From NCBI GenBank assembly GCA_963377175.1, contig CAUJNA010000535.1, positions 62,001-126,000 of the forward strand: a DNA stretch of 64,000 bases. Reading direction: 5' to 3'. The DNA is from Effrenium voratum (taxonomy: Eukaryota; Sar; Dinophyceae; Suessiales; Symbiodiniaceae). The first letter of the stretch is position 1. Each line of letters starts with the position of its first letter. The notes below the pieces were generated by a model. The model searched no databases. It saw only the letters and a program-made list of their open reading frames with translations, and was not told where the DNA came from. Of the stretch, positions 36,001 through 44,300 are shown one piece after another. A program made the translations under genes and the position numbers.

Positions 36001-39000
36001 CTGCAAGAGTCTCAAGACAGAGAGAGGGAGAGAGCGAGACAATCAGGTGGCGTTTTCGTACAGAGCAGGTAGCAATGGGCGTGTGTAGGTGGTTTGCAGC
36101 AGTGTGAACCATGGTTGCCCAAGGTTGGAAAGATCACTCCCGGAAGCTTTGCCGAGAGGACGGCATGATGAAAACAGCAGCCTAGCCTTGCGCTTGCCGG
36201 TTCGCGTCGCGTCGCTGATCTGCGGGATGGGGTTGCTGCCAGGAACAACGTGCAAGTGGGGTACTCCCTGGTGGCCGTGAATGGGAAGGACATCAAGAAC
36301 CTGACTTCCGATACCTTCAAGTTGGGTGCCGAGCAACGGACAGCTTCATGTGTCATGCTGAGCTTTTCTGAAGTCAGTGGCACTACTGAGGGAAGCCTTG
36401 AAAGCGCGGCCTGTGAGCAGATGTCTCAGTTGCGGATGTGCAGCTTACGTCGCTTCCAGAGTGGGACGATACATGTAGGACGTTGGGCACTGAGGCCTAC
36501 GCATCCAAGTTCCACAAGAGGAGGACGGATTGCACAGTGGAATGGGGTTGCATGTGATGCGCGGATTTGCGATCGTGGGAAGCGTTTCAACTGGAAGGAG
36601 AAGGTGCAGACAGTGCAGAAGGTTGAGAAGCAGGAGAATGCTGCCACCGCCATCCAAGCCCTTGCGCGTGCGGGCCGCGGCTCGCGCATAGTCGGAGCGG
36701 TGCTTTACCTGTTTATCGGAATACCAGCGTCACGGGTGTTACTCACCCATTTTCATGTTGCACTCATGTTTTTCCACTTTGCACAGTTTTGCTTTGAGAT
36801 GTGCAGTGGGTTGAGCCCGTGAACATGGTAGAGGAACAATATATGTGAACACATCGCATGCTTTCTTGTTTTTGGAAGTATAGGCAAAAGACTGAGTTGA
36901 AATATCAGGAACCCCCTAATTGGTGGTCTTGATTGGTGGTTTGAAAACTCCTGGTCCAAATGGGAAACCACCCCGGAACACAATCCAAATCACTAATCCA
37001 AACAACCAATTTGAGGAAAGCTGAGTTGTTTGAATGGTCCAACTGACTGAGGAAGCTGCAGAAAACACCATGCAGGCATGACAGAAGCAAGCGTCGAACA
37101 GCATGGATGACTCTGGACATTTATTGATAATTCAAATTATTATTATTGTTGTTATTATTATGTTTCTGAATAATATGATTCTTTCGGGGAGTTGAAATGG
37201 CGGCGGTTGCATTTCGGTGGAAACTTACGTCCAATCGCTTTGCAGCAGGTTCCAGTTATTAAGATTCACAGCCCTGCACCACGTCCCAGGCGGCCGAGCC
37301 GCCCGGCAGGCAGGTTTAGCACAGTCTCGGTCTTATGTAGAGTGCTGACAATATTCCGATTGCAACCAAAATCAGACCCAAGCACCGGCACACACACACA
37401 CACACACAAAAGTGGGCGCGATGAATGTCACATGGACACCGCAACGCACAGTTTGGCCTGTTTTGCTTGTAGATTGGGAGCAAACTGAGCAAATTCTAGC
37501 TGGAGTGCCATCCTTGGCCAGAAGCACTCCTCAAAAGGCATCACGCAGCTCCAAGACCTTTCTCCCACGCCCTTCCAAGTGCGAGCCTAGCTGGTTCCGA
37601 CGGACCTTGCATTCTGAGTGCAGTTCAGTTCTTGTTTTGAACCTGCGCACCCCCTCCGAATGGTTAGTTGATGTTGGCTCCCTTTTAAACTGTCGCAGTC
37701 CCGGGCTTGATGCAATGGCACATGACTTCACACCCATAATTGTAAACGCTTCGCGTTGCCCGCCTCGGCCCAGCCTAGTTTGAGGGAAGGGTCAGGAACA
37801 CCGAAATCCAGTGTTGGGAAGGTCCGAATCCTACTGAGAGCTTGTGACCGCACCAGTTCGCCCGTGCTAGTTCGATGTTCGGAAGCCGTCCTGCTCAGAA
37901 GCCGTAGCGTGTGCCGTTGTATTTCCCCTGCGCCGAGAGGCCGGGCAGGCTGGGCGTGCTGGCTAAGCTGTGGGCTGGGGGCCGAAGCGAAGGGGAGCTG
38001 GGGTAGGCCGTGCTTGAGTGGGTTGCTTGCTCAGACTAGGGCTGGCCAGCTTGGGCTGCGCTGCTTGGGCAGCCGGAGAGAAGGGCTGGGGCACGTTGGG
38101 CCAATTGATGCCATGCGCCGGACCAGGCTGCTGGTTGGGGAAGGCCTCCGCCTGGGGTCTGGGCAGGGCAGGCTGGGCTGGACCTTGCTAGGGCGGGTGG
38201 CTGGGCTGGCCTTGGGCTGTGGCTTGCTCGCGCGGGTTGCTGGTTGGGCTGGGCCTGAAGCTGGCTCCAGACAAGTCAGACAAGCCGGCCTCGCCTGGTT
38301 GGGCTGGGCCACAGGCTAGTCTCAGACACATCAGATAAGCCTGCGCTGGGCCTGAAGCTAGTCTCGGGCGGCTTGGCTGGGCCTTGCTTGCGTGGGTTGT
38401 TGGTTGAGCTGGGCCTGAAGCTAGTTTACGGCGGGCTGGGCCGCACTGAGGGGGCTGGGCTATGGCTGGGCTCGGCCTGAGGCCAGTTTCAGACACGTCA
38501 GACAGGCCTGGCCAGCAGGCGGACTGGGCTGGGCTAGACGCTAGTTGAAACAGGGTGGGCTTGGGTGGGGTTTGCTCGGTTGGGCTGGGCCTGAAGCTAG
38601 TCTCAGCCACAAGGCTGCGAAGCCATGGGTGGGTTGCTGGCTGCGGGGCAGTCGGAGCTGTGCTTGGGCGGGTCGCTGGATGGGCAAGGCCTGTCTCATA
38701 CACACTTGGGCCTGAGGCTGGGTAGCGAGTTGCTGGCTGGGCTGGGCCTGAGGCCAGTCGCAGACACGTAAGACACGCCAGCAGGCGGGCTGAGGCAGTC
38801 TCAGGCTGGCACACTGCGCCGAAGGGGTCAGACAGGCGCTGGCGTAGCTTGAGACCAGTCTCAGCCACGTGAGACTGGTTGTTGGCCTGAGGCCAGCGTT
38901 AGACAAACCTGACCTTGGCACGCTGTGCTGGTGGGCTGGGGGGTGGCTGGCATCCCTGGGGCCTGGGCTGGGCAGGCTGGGCTGGGCTTGCTGGATGACT

Positions 39001-40995
39001 TGGGGCCGGGTTGCTGGTTGGGCAAGCCCGTCCCAGACAAGCTCGGGCCCGAGGGGTGGGCTGGGCTGACAGGCCTGGCCAGCAGGCGGGTTGCGGTTGG
39101 GCTGGGCCTGAGCCTAGTCTCAGACACGTCAGACAGGCCTGGCCAGCAGGACAAAAAAAGCAATTTTTTACTGATTTTCGCAGTTGTCAGCACATTTTCG
39201 ACAAAATGGACCCATGGAGCTGGACGCCGACGAACCCCGAAAATTTCAAGGCCCGCCGGACAGGATTTTTGGCCAGCCGACATGGATAAGGGGGGGGGGA
39301 AAAGCGAAGATTCTTTTTGGAGAAGAGATCTGAGCGCCCTTGGCCCCTTTGGGGCCGAGGCGAATTTTCCTGACAGCTCTTGTCTCGTGAGCCTGAGGAA
39401 AACCGCAGGCCTTCAAAACGAATGCCGCCTTCAACTGCTTAAAACCTTGCCAAAAGATTCCTTTGTTTCTTGCATTGCCAAAAGGGTGCTAGTCCATGTT
39501 GGGACGCAAACACAGAATGTATCTTGGACCAAGCCCTGAGTGCGAAAACGGCTCTCGGCACAATGATTGAAGACTTCCGGCACGGTGTCGCCTGTTCCAC
39601 CATCCAGCCCGAATAAACCTTTCAACAAATCCAACGAGTCCTGGAAATAATTTTGCCACAGGGCTCCATGGCAACTGGTTGTTCGCCCATTTTCTCACGC
39701 CATGCTGACTTGGGAGGCCAGCCGCCCACTGGAGGAGCTGGAGGCGTGGCGCTTTCGCGTGTTTTTTTTGGGGGGGTTTGCCTAGGTCGGCCAAAAAAGG
39801 TGGCCTTGGATCCCAACTCCTCCCAGCAACCGGAGTAGCTAGGAGACTCTTGGCCTGTCCCCTGAATTGGTTGCCCCCCCCCTTTTGCCCAGGAAACTCT
39901 TGGTGCCCTCGTCTGTCAGCCAAAAGGGGCCGTTTTGGCTCCCCATGGGAACTCCACGAAGCCTTGGCGCGATGTTCGATCTCAGGCCGCAGTGGCGGAG
40001 AGTGACCTCAGAACCTTCACCGTGGAGGCCGAGGAATCGAAGCGCCAGACATGGGACGTAGTGGCCCTTGCACCCATGGGATCAGTTGAGAACACCGGGA
40101 CAGATCGGTCGGGCATCTTACCTTCTAGTTTTTGGGAGAGGTCCGCAGAAAGAGACTCAATTCCTAGAATCTGGAAAGGCAGGGAGTGTTTCCTGTCGGG
40201 ACACCACAACATCAGCCGTGTTTTTTTTGAGGCTTGGACTTGGTTTCAACCAACAGGAACCAACCAACAGGACGCCAAGGTTTCCAAGTTTCTTCAAAGG
40301 AAAGGCCAAGGGATGCGTATTTGTTTGGTGTTCCGTGTTCCACAGACATACAACACCACAGCTCATTTGCTGTCAATAGCTTTCCTTTGTGATCGGACAA
40401 AGGTGTCGTTCGAGCTGCGATCAACAGGGATGCCCAACGTGTCGCCTTTCTGTCATTCCCAGTTGGAACCCAAATCACACTTGGAGGCAAGGCATTTCTG
40501 AACCCTTCTTGTCCTGCCGCGTTTGGTTTGGGACCCGTTCAGGCCAACTTCTAGGTATGCCCATGTTTGATACCCTTTTCGTAGTTGTTTTAAAAGAAAA
40601 CCGAAGGGACACCAGGCCGCATGTTGGGAGCGGGTCGAAGTTCCTGAGTTCCGTGTCCCATTTGACCAAGCCTTCCCGGAGAGAATGTGGGGGCAGGTTC
40701 TAGGCAGGGGCGTGGTTTAAGAATGGCCCCCTTCAAAGGGACGCCAAAAGGATATTGATGAAAGGTTCAAACCCAAGCGTGTCCGCACCCCTGAGCTCCC
40801 TGTAGTGGTTTAGACACGGTTGAACCACGAGTGGTTCAAACCCAAGCCCCCAGCCCCCCCCCCCCCCCACAACCTCACAACCCCCCACCGCCCCCCCCTC
40901 CCACTGGACACGGTTTTTGGCAGGCCGCCGTGGCCTCCCTGGGCCTGGAGTTTGCGGGGCCCAAGCCGGTGGTCAGCAAGGCGATTGGCGAGTGA
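18513..40995 (+). CDS. Gene B: multi-PDZ, IQ-motif protein (3' end complete, 5' end unknown)
   Basis: At least 36 short exons on the + strand join by matching phases into repeated PDZ-like domains. Order: PDZ1 18513-21079; PDZ2 21944-24396; PDZ3 with an IQ helix 27942-32980; PDZ4 to PDZ6 with IQ helices 33238-36669; C-terminal exons 39717-39758, 39986-40057 and 40924-40995 (TGA). PDZ hallmarks are TKLG, a GxVxVxxV strand, PGSFAE, GYSLVAVNG and a final QRPLxIxF strand. Donors are GC, GA and GT; acceptors are nearly all AG|G. PDZ domains bind C-terminal peptides and IQ motifs bind calmodulin, so a scaffold role is likely; partner and location are unknown. No start codon or signal peptide was identified. 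The exon linking the end of some PDZ domains to the next helix is unresolved, so the protein length is not known. Confidence 0.65.
21944..24396 (+). CDS. Gene B, PDZ domain 2 (exons)
   Basis: Exons: 21944-21981 (FEVVLHDPAEKLG), 22752-22789 (CGFSGVPPGSVT), 22881-22915 (VSKVAPGSFAER), 24319-24396 (HQVEPGYELVALNG then TEMHSLAEGAFK). Phases match at every junction, including the split Gly at 21981/22752, the split Arg at 22915/24319 and the split Gly with PDZ1 at 21079/21944. The last PDZ strand is not placed with certainty. 27031-27055 reads LRFRVPEA in the frame needed by the next exon and is the best candidate, but an intermediate exon would be required. Confidence 0.68.
23333..23425. repeat. 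~25-bp tandem repeat
   Basis: Four copies of tcgcttcggtcctagtt separated by short variable spacers, in a gene B intron. Confidence 0.85.
23435..23900. repeat. 58-bp tandem repeat array
   Basis: Units beginning ggtgtttgagaggcaac start at 23435, 23493, 23565, 23622, 23680, 23738, 23796 and 23854. The period is 58 bp, with one 72-bp unit that carries an internal duplication of the C-rich part. It lies in the intron between the PGSFAER and GYELVALNG exons of PDZ2. Open frames across it are repeat artefacts. Confidence 0.92.
23905..24040. repeat. Degenerate ~22-bp repeat
   Basis: About five copies of a 'ctgcgaccaaagtgatcca' word follow the 58-bp array. Confidence 0.75.
24397..26165. other. Gene B intronic DNA, no gene seen
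   Basis: Short frames are open on both strands without domain content. A GGAAAGGCAA run lies at 26096-26125. Confidence 0.4.
26166..26640. repeat. GCGTGATTTC array with an inverted left part
   Basis: Between 26300 and 26640 the word (g)gcgtgatttc recurs at roughly 35-60 bp spacing, each followed by an A-rich stretch and a CACC-type word. From 26190 to 26300 the same word appears reversed (...ttcac(g/a)cctg). Spacing and unit sequence are too irregular for a CRISPR array. Confidence 0.75.
27942..32980 (+). CDS. Gene B, PDZ domain 3 plus first IQ helix (exons)
   Basis: Exons: 27942-27979 (MEVVLADADTKLG), 31212-31246 (CGFAGVPPEPV; GT donor), 31729-31763 (VGKITPGSFAER; GA donor), 32008-32085 (NKVQIGYSLVAVNG then TEIKSLNADSFK). 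Then 32794-32865 (EKVQTVEKVEKQENAATAI then QALAR; GC donor) and 32946-32980 (VAVLLEKERAWR; GT donor). Phases match except between 32085 and 32794, where an exon for the last PDZ strand is expected; a G-AGG-AGG-ACG stretch near 32718 is a candidate. The ...TAIQALAR... segment fits the start of an IQ calmodulin-binding motif. The first intron (27980-31211) is 3.2 kb and carries a pseudogene-like stretch and element E5. Confidence 0.65.
28446..30130 (+). pseudogene. Degenerate intronless coding-like stretch, origin unknown
   Basis: Coding-like sequence continues in the + direction but changes frame several times: 28446-28736 (IFTYNFPINMLRAAA, DKADWVILGEIQQPG), about 29070-29240 (AWLDQSDFTLDDIHWQG), 29318-29533, then 29502-30074 (ALDDILEEVEKIPR, WAAFIDGFRGKI). 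In-frame stops separate the parts. It lacks the short-exon, AG|G architecture of its surroundings and sits inside a gene B intron, so a decayed retrocopy or transposon remnant is the likeliest reading. I do not recognise the family. Confidence 0.4.
30980..31090 (+). mobile_element. Introner/MITE-like element E5
   Basis: It starts ccatacggctgtgggtcaa and ends attttgacccacggccatat. The body (aatggaaccctggtaa) matches E6. It ends about 120 bp before the exon at 31212. Confidence 0.65.
31320..31432 (+). repeat. G-rich tract
   Basis: More than 100 bases of G-runs of 3-7 separated by T or A, on the sense strand of a gene B intron. Many G-quadruplex registers are possible. Confidence 0.8.
33238..34270 (+). 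CDS. Gene B, PDZ 4 plus IQ module (genomic unit 1)
   Basis: Exons: 33238-33275 (FELTLQDAETKLG), 33387-33421 (CGFAGVPPEPV), 33597-33631 (VGKITPGSFAER; GA donor), 33716-33793 (NNVQVGYSLVAVNG then KDIKNLTSDTFK), 34071-34142 (EKVQTVQKVEKQENAATAI then QALAR), 34236-34270 (VAVPLEKELVWR). The last exon ends TGG-AG and the next unit begins G-TTC, so the split Arg joins modules seamlessly. The exon for the last PDZ strand is uncertain; AG|G-AGG-ACA near 33997 fits the phase. The genomic unit is about 1.29 kb and recurs twice. Confidence 0.68.
34537..35548 (+). CDS. Gene B, PDZ 5 plus IQ module (genomic unit 2)
   Basis: Exons 34537-34574, 34683-34717, 34875-34909, 34994-35071, 35349-35420 and 35514-35548 correspond one to one with unit 1. 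Their proteins are the same. In this unit the DNA from the GYSLVAVNG exon through to the CGFAGVPPEPV exon of unit 3 (35001-36107) is one uninterrupted reading frame in register with the exons, so intron retention or exonisation cannot be excluded from sequence alone. Confidence 0.68.
35819..36669 (+). CDS. Gene B, PDZ 6 plus IQ helix (genomic unit 3, truncated)
   Basis: Exons 35819-35856, 35965-35999, 36124-36158, 36243-36320 and 36598-36669 match units 1 and 2. The sixth exon (VAVPLEKELVWR) is absent: similarity ends after the IQ-helix exon. The phase-0 end at 36669 can join the phase-0 exon at 39717 directly. Confidence 0.65.
36691..37920. other. Gene B intron DNA, no gene seen
   Basis: Contains an ATT/GTT-rich run at 37135-37165 and a (CA)n run at 37387-37406. 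No exon with matching phase was found. Confidence 0.4.
37925..39150. repeat. GC-rich minisatellite, ~1.2 kb
   Basis: Words such as gctgggcctgaagctagt, ctcagacacgtcagacag and gcctggccagcaggcggg recur in shuffled order and spacing. Long antisense frames rich in Gly-Pro-Ala-Gln-Pro across it are products of the repeat, not genes. It lies in a gene B intron. Confidence 0.9.
39717..40995 (+). CDS. Gene B, C-terminal exons with stop
   Basis: Three phase-0 exons: 39717-39758 (ASRPLEELEAWRFR; GT donor), 39986-40057 (AAVAESDLRTFTVEAEES then KRQTWD; GT donor) and 40924-40995 (AAVASLGLEFAGPKPV then VSKAIGE, TGA). All have AG|G acceptors. RTFTVEAEES is similar to [11 protein letters not shown] in gene C (62956-63006), so B and C share this region. 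The stop is only 324 bp before the start codon of A4. Assigning these exons to gene B rests on phase, strand and homology to C. Confidence 0.55.
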
Positions 40996-41254
40996 CGCGA
41001 TTGGCATGGAGAAGACCCCCCGCCCCCCGGCGTGGGGAATAAACCGGTGGTTCGGTGCATGAATGGAGGGAAAGCGGATCACTACGGAGACTCTCCCAAC
41101 AATACCGGGTCAAGGAAATTCGGGGTCGACATACATTGATGCCTGGAACAATCGCGTGTGACTGGACTCCAGGCAAAAGAACCAGCTTACCTGCTTCTGC
41201 CCGTGTGTGGGCCCTTCTCGCTCCCTGAGCCAAGTGCCCCGCGAAAAAAAGTTG

Positions 41255-41318
41255 CCGGGCCGGCGCAGCTGTTTTAAACGCCCGAGCTCTTCTTCCGATC
41301 GCTTCTCTCCGCTTTGCA
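41255..41318 (+). promoter_or_regulatory. Conserved block before the A4 start codon
   Basis: ggcgcagctgttttaaacg and ttccgatcgc precede the ATG at 41319, as before A1-A3. If it is a promoter, it sits within 324 bp of the end of gene B. Confidence 0.4.
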
Positions 41319-44300
41319 ATGGCCCGTGGCAGCCTAAGCACAAGAGAAGGGACTGTAGTGTGGGTTGCTGAAGATCGGAGCCAGGGACTCATGGACTTCC
41401 ACAAGCCACCGGGACCCACTCATCTTGTGATGCCCATTGCGATAATTGGGCCTGTCTTTCTTGAGCATACCTTCTTAAACGGAAACCCAAAGGACCACAT
41501 TTCTTGTGTTGTTCTTCTCCGTCTTCGCCTGTTTTTGTTTCTTTCCGCTTTTCGTTGTTTTTTTTCGGCTCACCCAACCCGTGAGGAGCACACGTCCACG
41601 AGAATCCCATAGATGGCTCAGCCTAGGCTCCACCGGCCTCGTGCTGCTGTCCCTGGTGGCCCTCTTCGCGGCCCCAGCCGGGGGCTTGTGGGGAATCACT
41701 TCCTCAAGTGTTTTGTACGGCCCCCTTTCCCCCTCCCGATTTATGCGCAAAAAAAAACGCTGTTTTTTGCTCCACCAAGGGCTTTTTTATCCTAGGGTTG
41801 GGCCGGTTAATTGATTGGTTGGTTGGTTGGTTCCCACCCTCATGAAGATCTAATCCAGCCAAAACCCCCCTGCTTAAACAAGCCCCCAGCAACTCTCAAC
41901 TGCCCCCCAGGTCCAAGTGATGCTGGTGATGCGGGGGATGTTGCCAGCCCTGCGAGGAAAAAAACAGCCATCGGAGAAAAATAACACCTCTACCACGACC
42001 TAAACAAAAGTACTCTGGAAGCAGTGATTTCCCGCAAATTAGTCGGACCAAATGAAAGTTGTTAAGCCTCAATGAGGCTCCTTACTTTCAGAAAAAGGGA
42101 GCACACAGGAAGCATGAGGTCGTTCCCCAAGCGGAGACAGAACTTACACTGCTTTGGGGATTGAGACGTTTATCACCACACCAGCTCAACTTTGGTCGTT
42201 TACCAAAAATAGGAAGCTCCTCCAACTTGTCGGTAGCTGTGGTCTTCTTTTCGAGTTGAGCCAAGCTGATTAGGGGTCTCAGGTCGGGAACCGACACAGG
42301 GTGGTGTTTCCCTTTGGCTTCCCTGTTAAACCTGAAAAAGGGAGGACCTTCAAAAACGGTTGACACCATTATGAAGCCCATGCTGGACTTGCGCAACTTC
42401 TATGAGAGAAATCGTGTGCCTTGCTTTTGCCATTGGAACCTCACCAAAAGCAGACTCATTCAAGACTCTCAATCCATGGACCGCTTTGGCTTTGGTGTGT
42501 GAAAGTAAACCAAAGGGACACGCGACAAGCACCCACGGTGCTGAGTTTATGGAGGCTTGTCATGGCTTGGCACCTTGGGCTACGCTTTTGTGGGTTTCCT
42601 TTGTCGCAAGCTGTGAACCTGAGGCCTTCCTGGCACCCCGCTCGGGTCCCACCGTGGAGGCGCATTTGTGTTGTCTAACGGTCAAGAGGGGATGGGGATT
42701 TTGTGATTTGAGACAAAATGGACGCCACAACGGGTTGACGTTCAACCATCCCTTTGTTTTGTTTTCATAAGGTGGCGACGGCACTGCTCTGCTTAAGTGC
42801 CCAGGCGCCGTTGTGGACTTGTTGAATAGAGAGTCATGCACATTGAGGGGGCGCGGTTAGGCTGCTCATTTGAGCCGTGCCCCAAATTCTGGTTGAACCC
42901 ACATAAACAATAATTATTGCAGGCAGTAGACCAGTAAACCAGAATCTATAATCATCAGAGGCGGCAAACTTCTTAGGCAAGCATACGTTTGCCAATTCTT
43001 TTGAGGGATTCACCTCGCAGAAAAAGAAACGCAGACGCGAGCTTGCTTGGGTCGGCTTGGACATTTCTGTTGGTCGAAAAGCACCCCCTTGAGCTTTGCC
43101 CTGCTTTTGCTCCACAGCTCAGCAAAGTCCTCACCAGTGCCCAGCTCACTTCTTCACCAGCCCTGAGTCGCGAGAACGATTGGCAGCCAAAAAATTGTCA
43201 TCCCACAAGCTTATTGCTACAGTGGCCCCAGCAGGGGTTCACCTCAAGCCTGGCTTCTGTAGATGGCGCTTTGAATGGTGCTTTTTAAAACACAATGTGG
43301 TGAACTTGATCTCGAATTAGCGGGACACCACCCAAGACAACGACTGGGTTTGTCTCAAAGTGGAGTCCCAAGGGTACTCTCACAAGGCCGGCGCAGGAGC
43401 GCCACTCTTGGGTTTGAAATTCAAGCCACGGTGAAAAGCTCAAGGGATGCATTTTGGGCCAGGCAACGCAAACCTTGAGCAGCTGCATGAGGTTGGTAGG
43501 TCCTTGAAGTTCCAGGCCAGAGCACCATGTATTTCTAAAATACCGTGTATATGTCGCTCCTGAAACGTTTTACTACTTTGCTACCAAAGAGCGCCTGCGA
43601 TTACGCAATATTTCCCCGCAATCAACAGTGGCGATGATCAATTCGAGCAGCAAGCTCGTTCCCTATTCTCCCCTCAACAGGACTTTGTGTGCAAGCAAGC
43701 TCGGTTGAAAATCGAGGGACACTAGTGGCTCCAAGAAGGTACGAATCTCATATGGCTGTGGATCCAAAACCGGCACCAACATGGAACCCTGGTAAGTGGA
43801 AACATGGACCACACCCTGCGTAACCCCTCCTGTTTAATTTTGAGCCAGACCCATATATGCCAGTGGAATCCATCGATTTTTGCCAAAGGCTTCTGAGCGC
43901 CGCGCAGGTCGATGCTCGGGTGGCGGCCATCGCGGCGGGGCTGGCGCCCTTGGCAGTGCAGCAGCCGGCCCACGCCTACGACAGCGTGGTGGCGATGCTG
44001 CAGAGCCGGGGGCCAAGCCGTCGGCGTGAGGAGCTGGGGAGGCGGTGAAACTACATTTGGGGCTTTCCTCAAATGAGTTGAAGCATGGCAAACAGAATAC
44101 AGGTAGAGAGCAGCAACTGGCGGCTACGCTTGAGCACGCCCAGAAAATTGCCAGTGCCATTCAAAGGGCTTGCGACTTCGGCCCAAGTCGGTGAGAAAGG
44201 TGAAAAGGTGGTTCCGCCCCAGGGAAAAGAAGCAACGGCATAACGGCCTACTTGAGATTTATGATGGCGTTTGAGAAGCAGTCTTTTTTGTTGGCGGTTC

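Larger units (their letters stand above)
33238..36690 (+). repeat. Three ~1.29-kb tandem units within gene B
   Basis: The same exon start recurs at 33238, 34537 and 35819 (periods 1299 and 1282 bp). Long stretches are identical between units in introns as well as exons, so the duplications are recent. Unit 3 loses similarity after its IQ-helix exon, just past 36670. Confidence 0.95.

Noticed and set aside
38188..38868. 226-codon minus-strand frame rich in Gly-Pro-Ala-Gln-Pro
   Set aside because: Its periodicity follows the minisatellite words; no start context, domain or splice signals.
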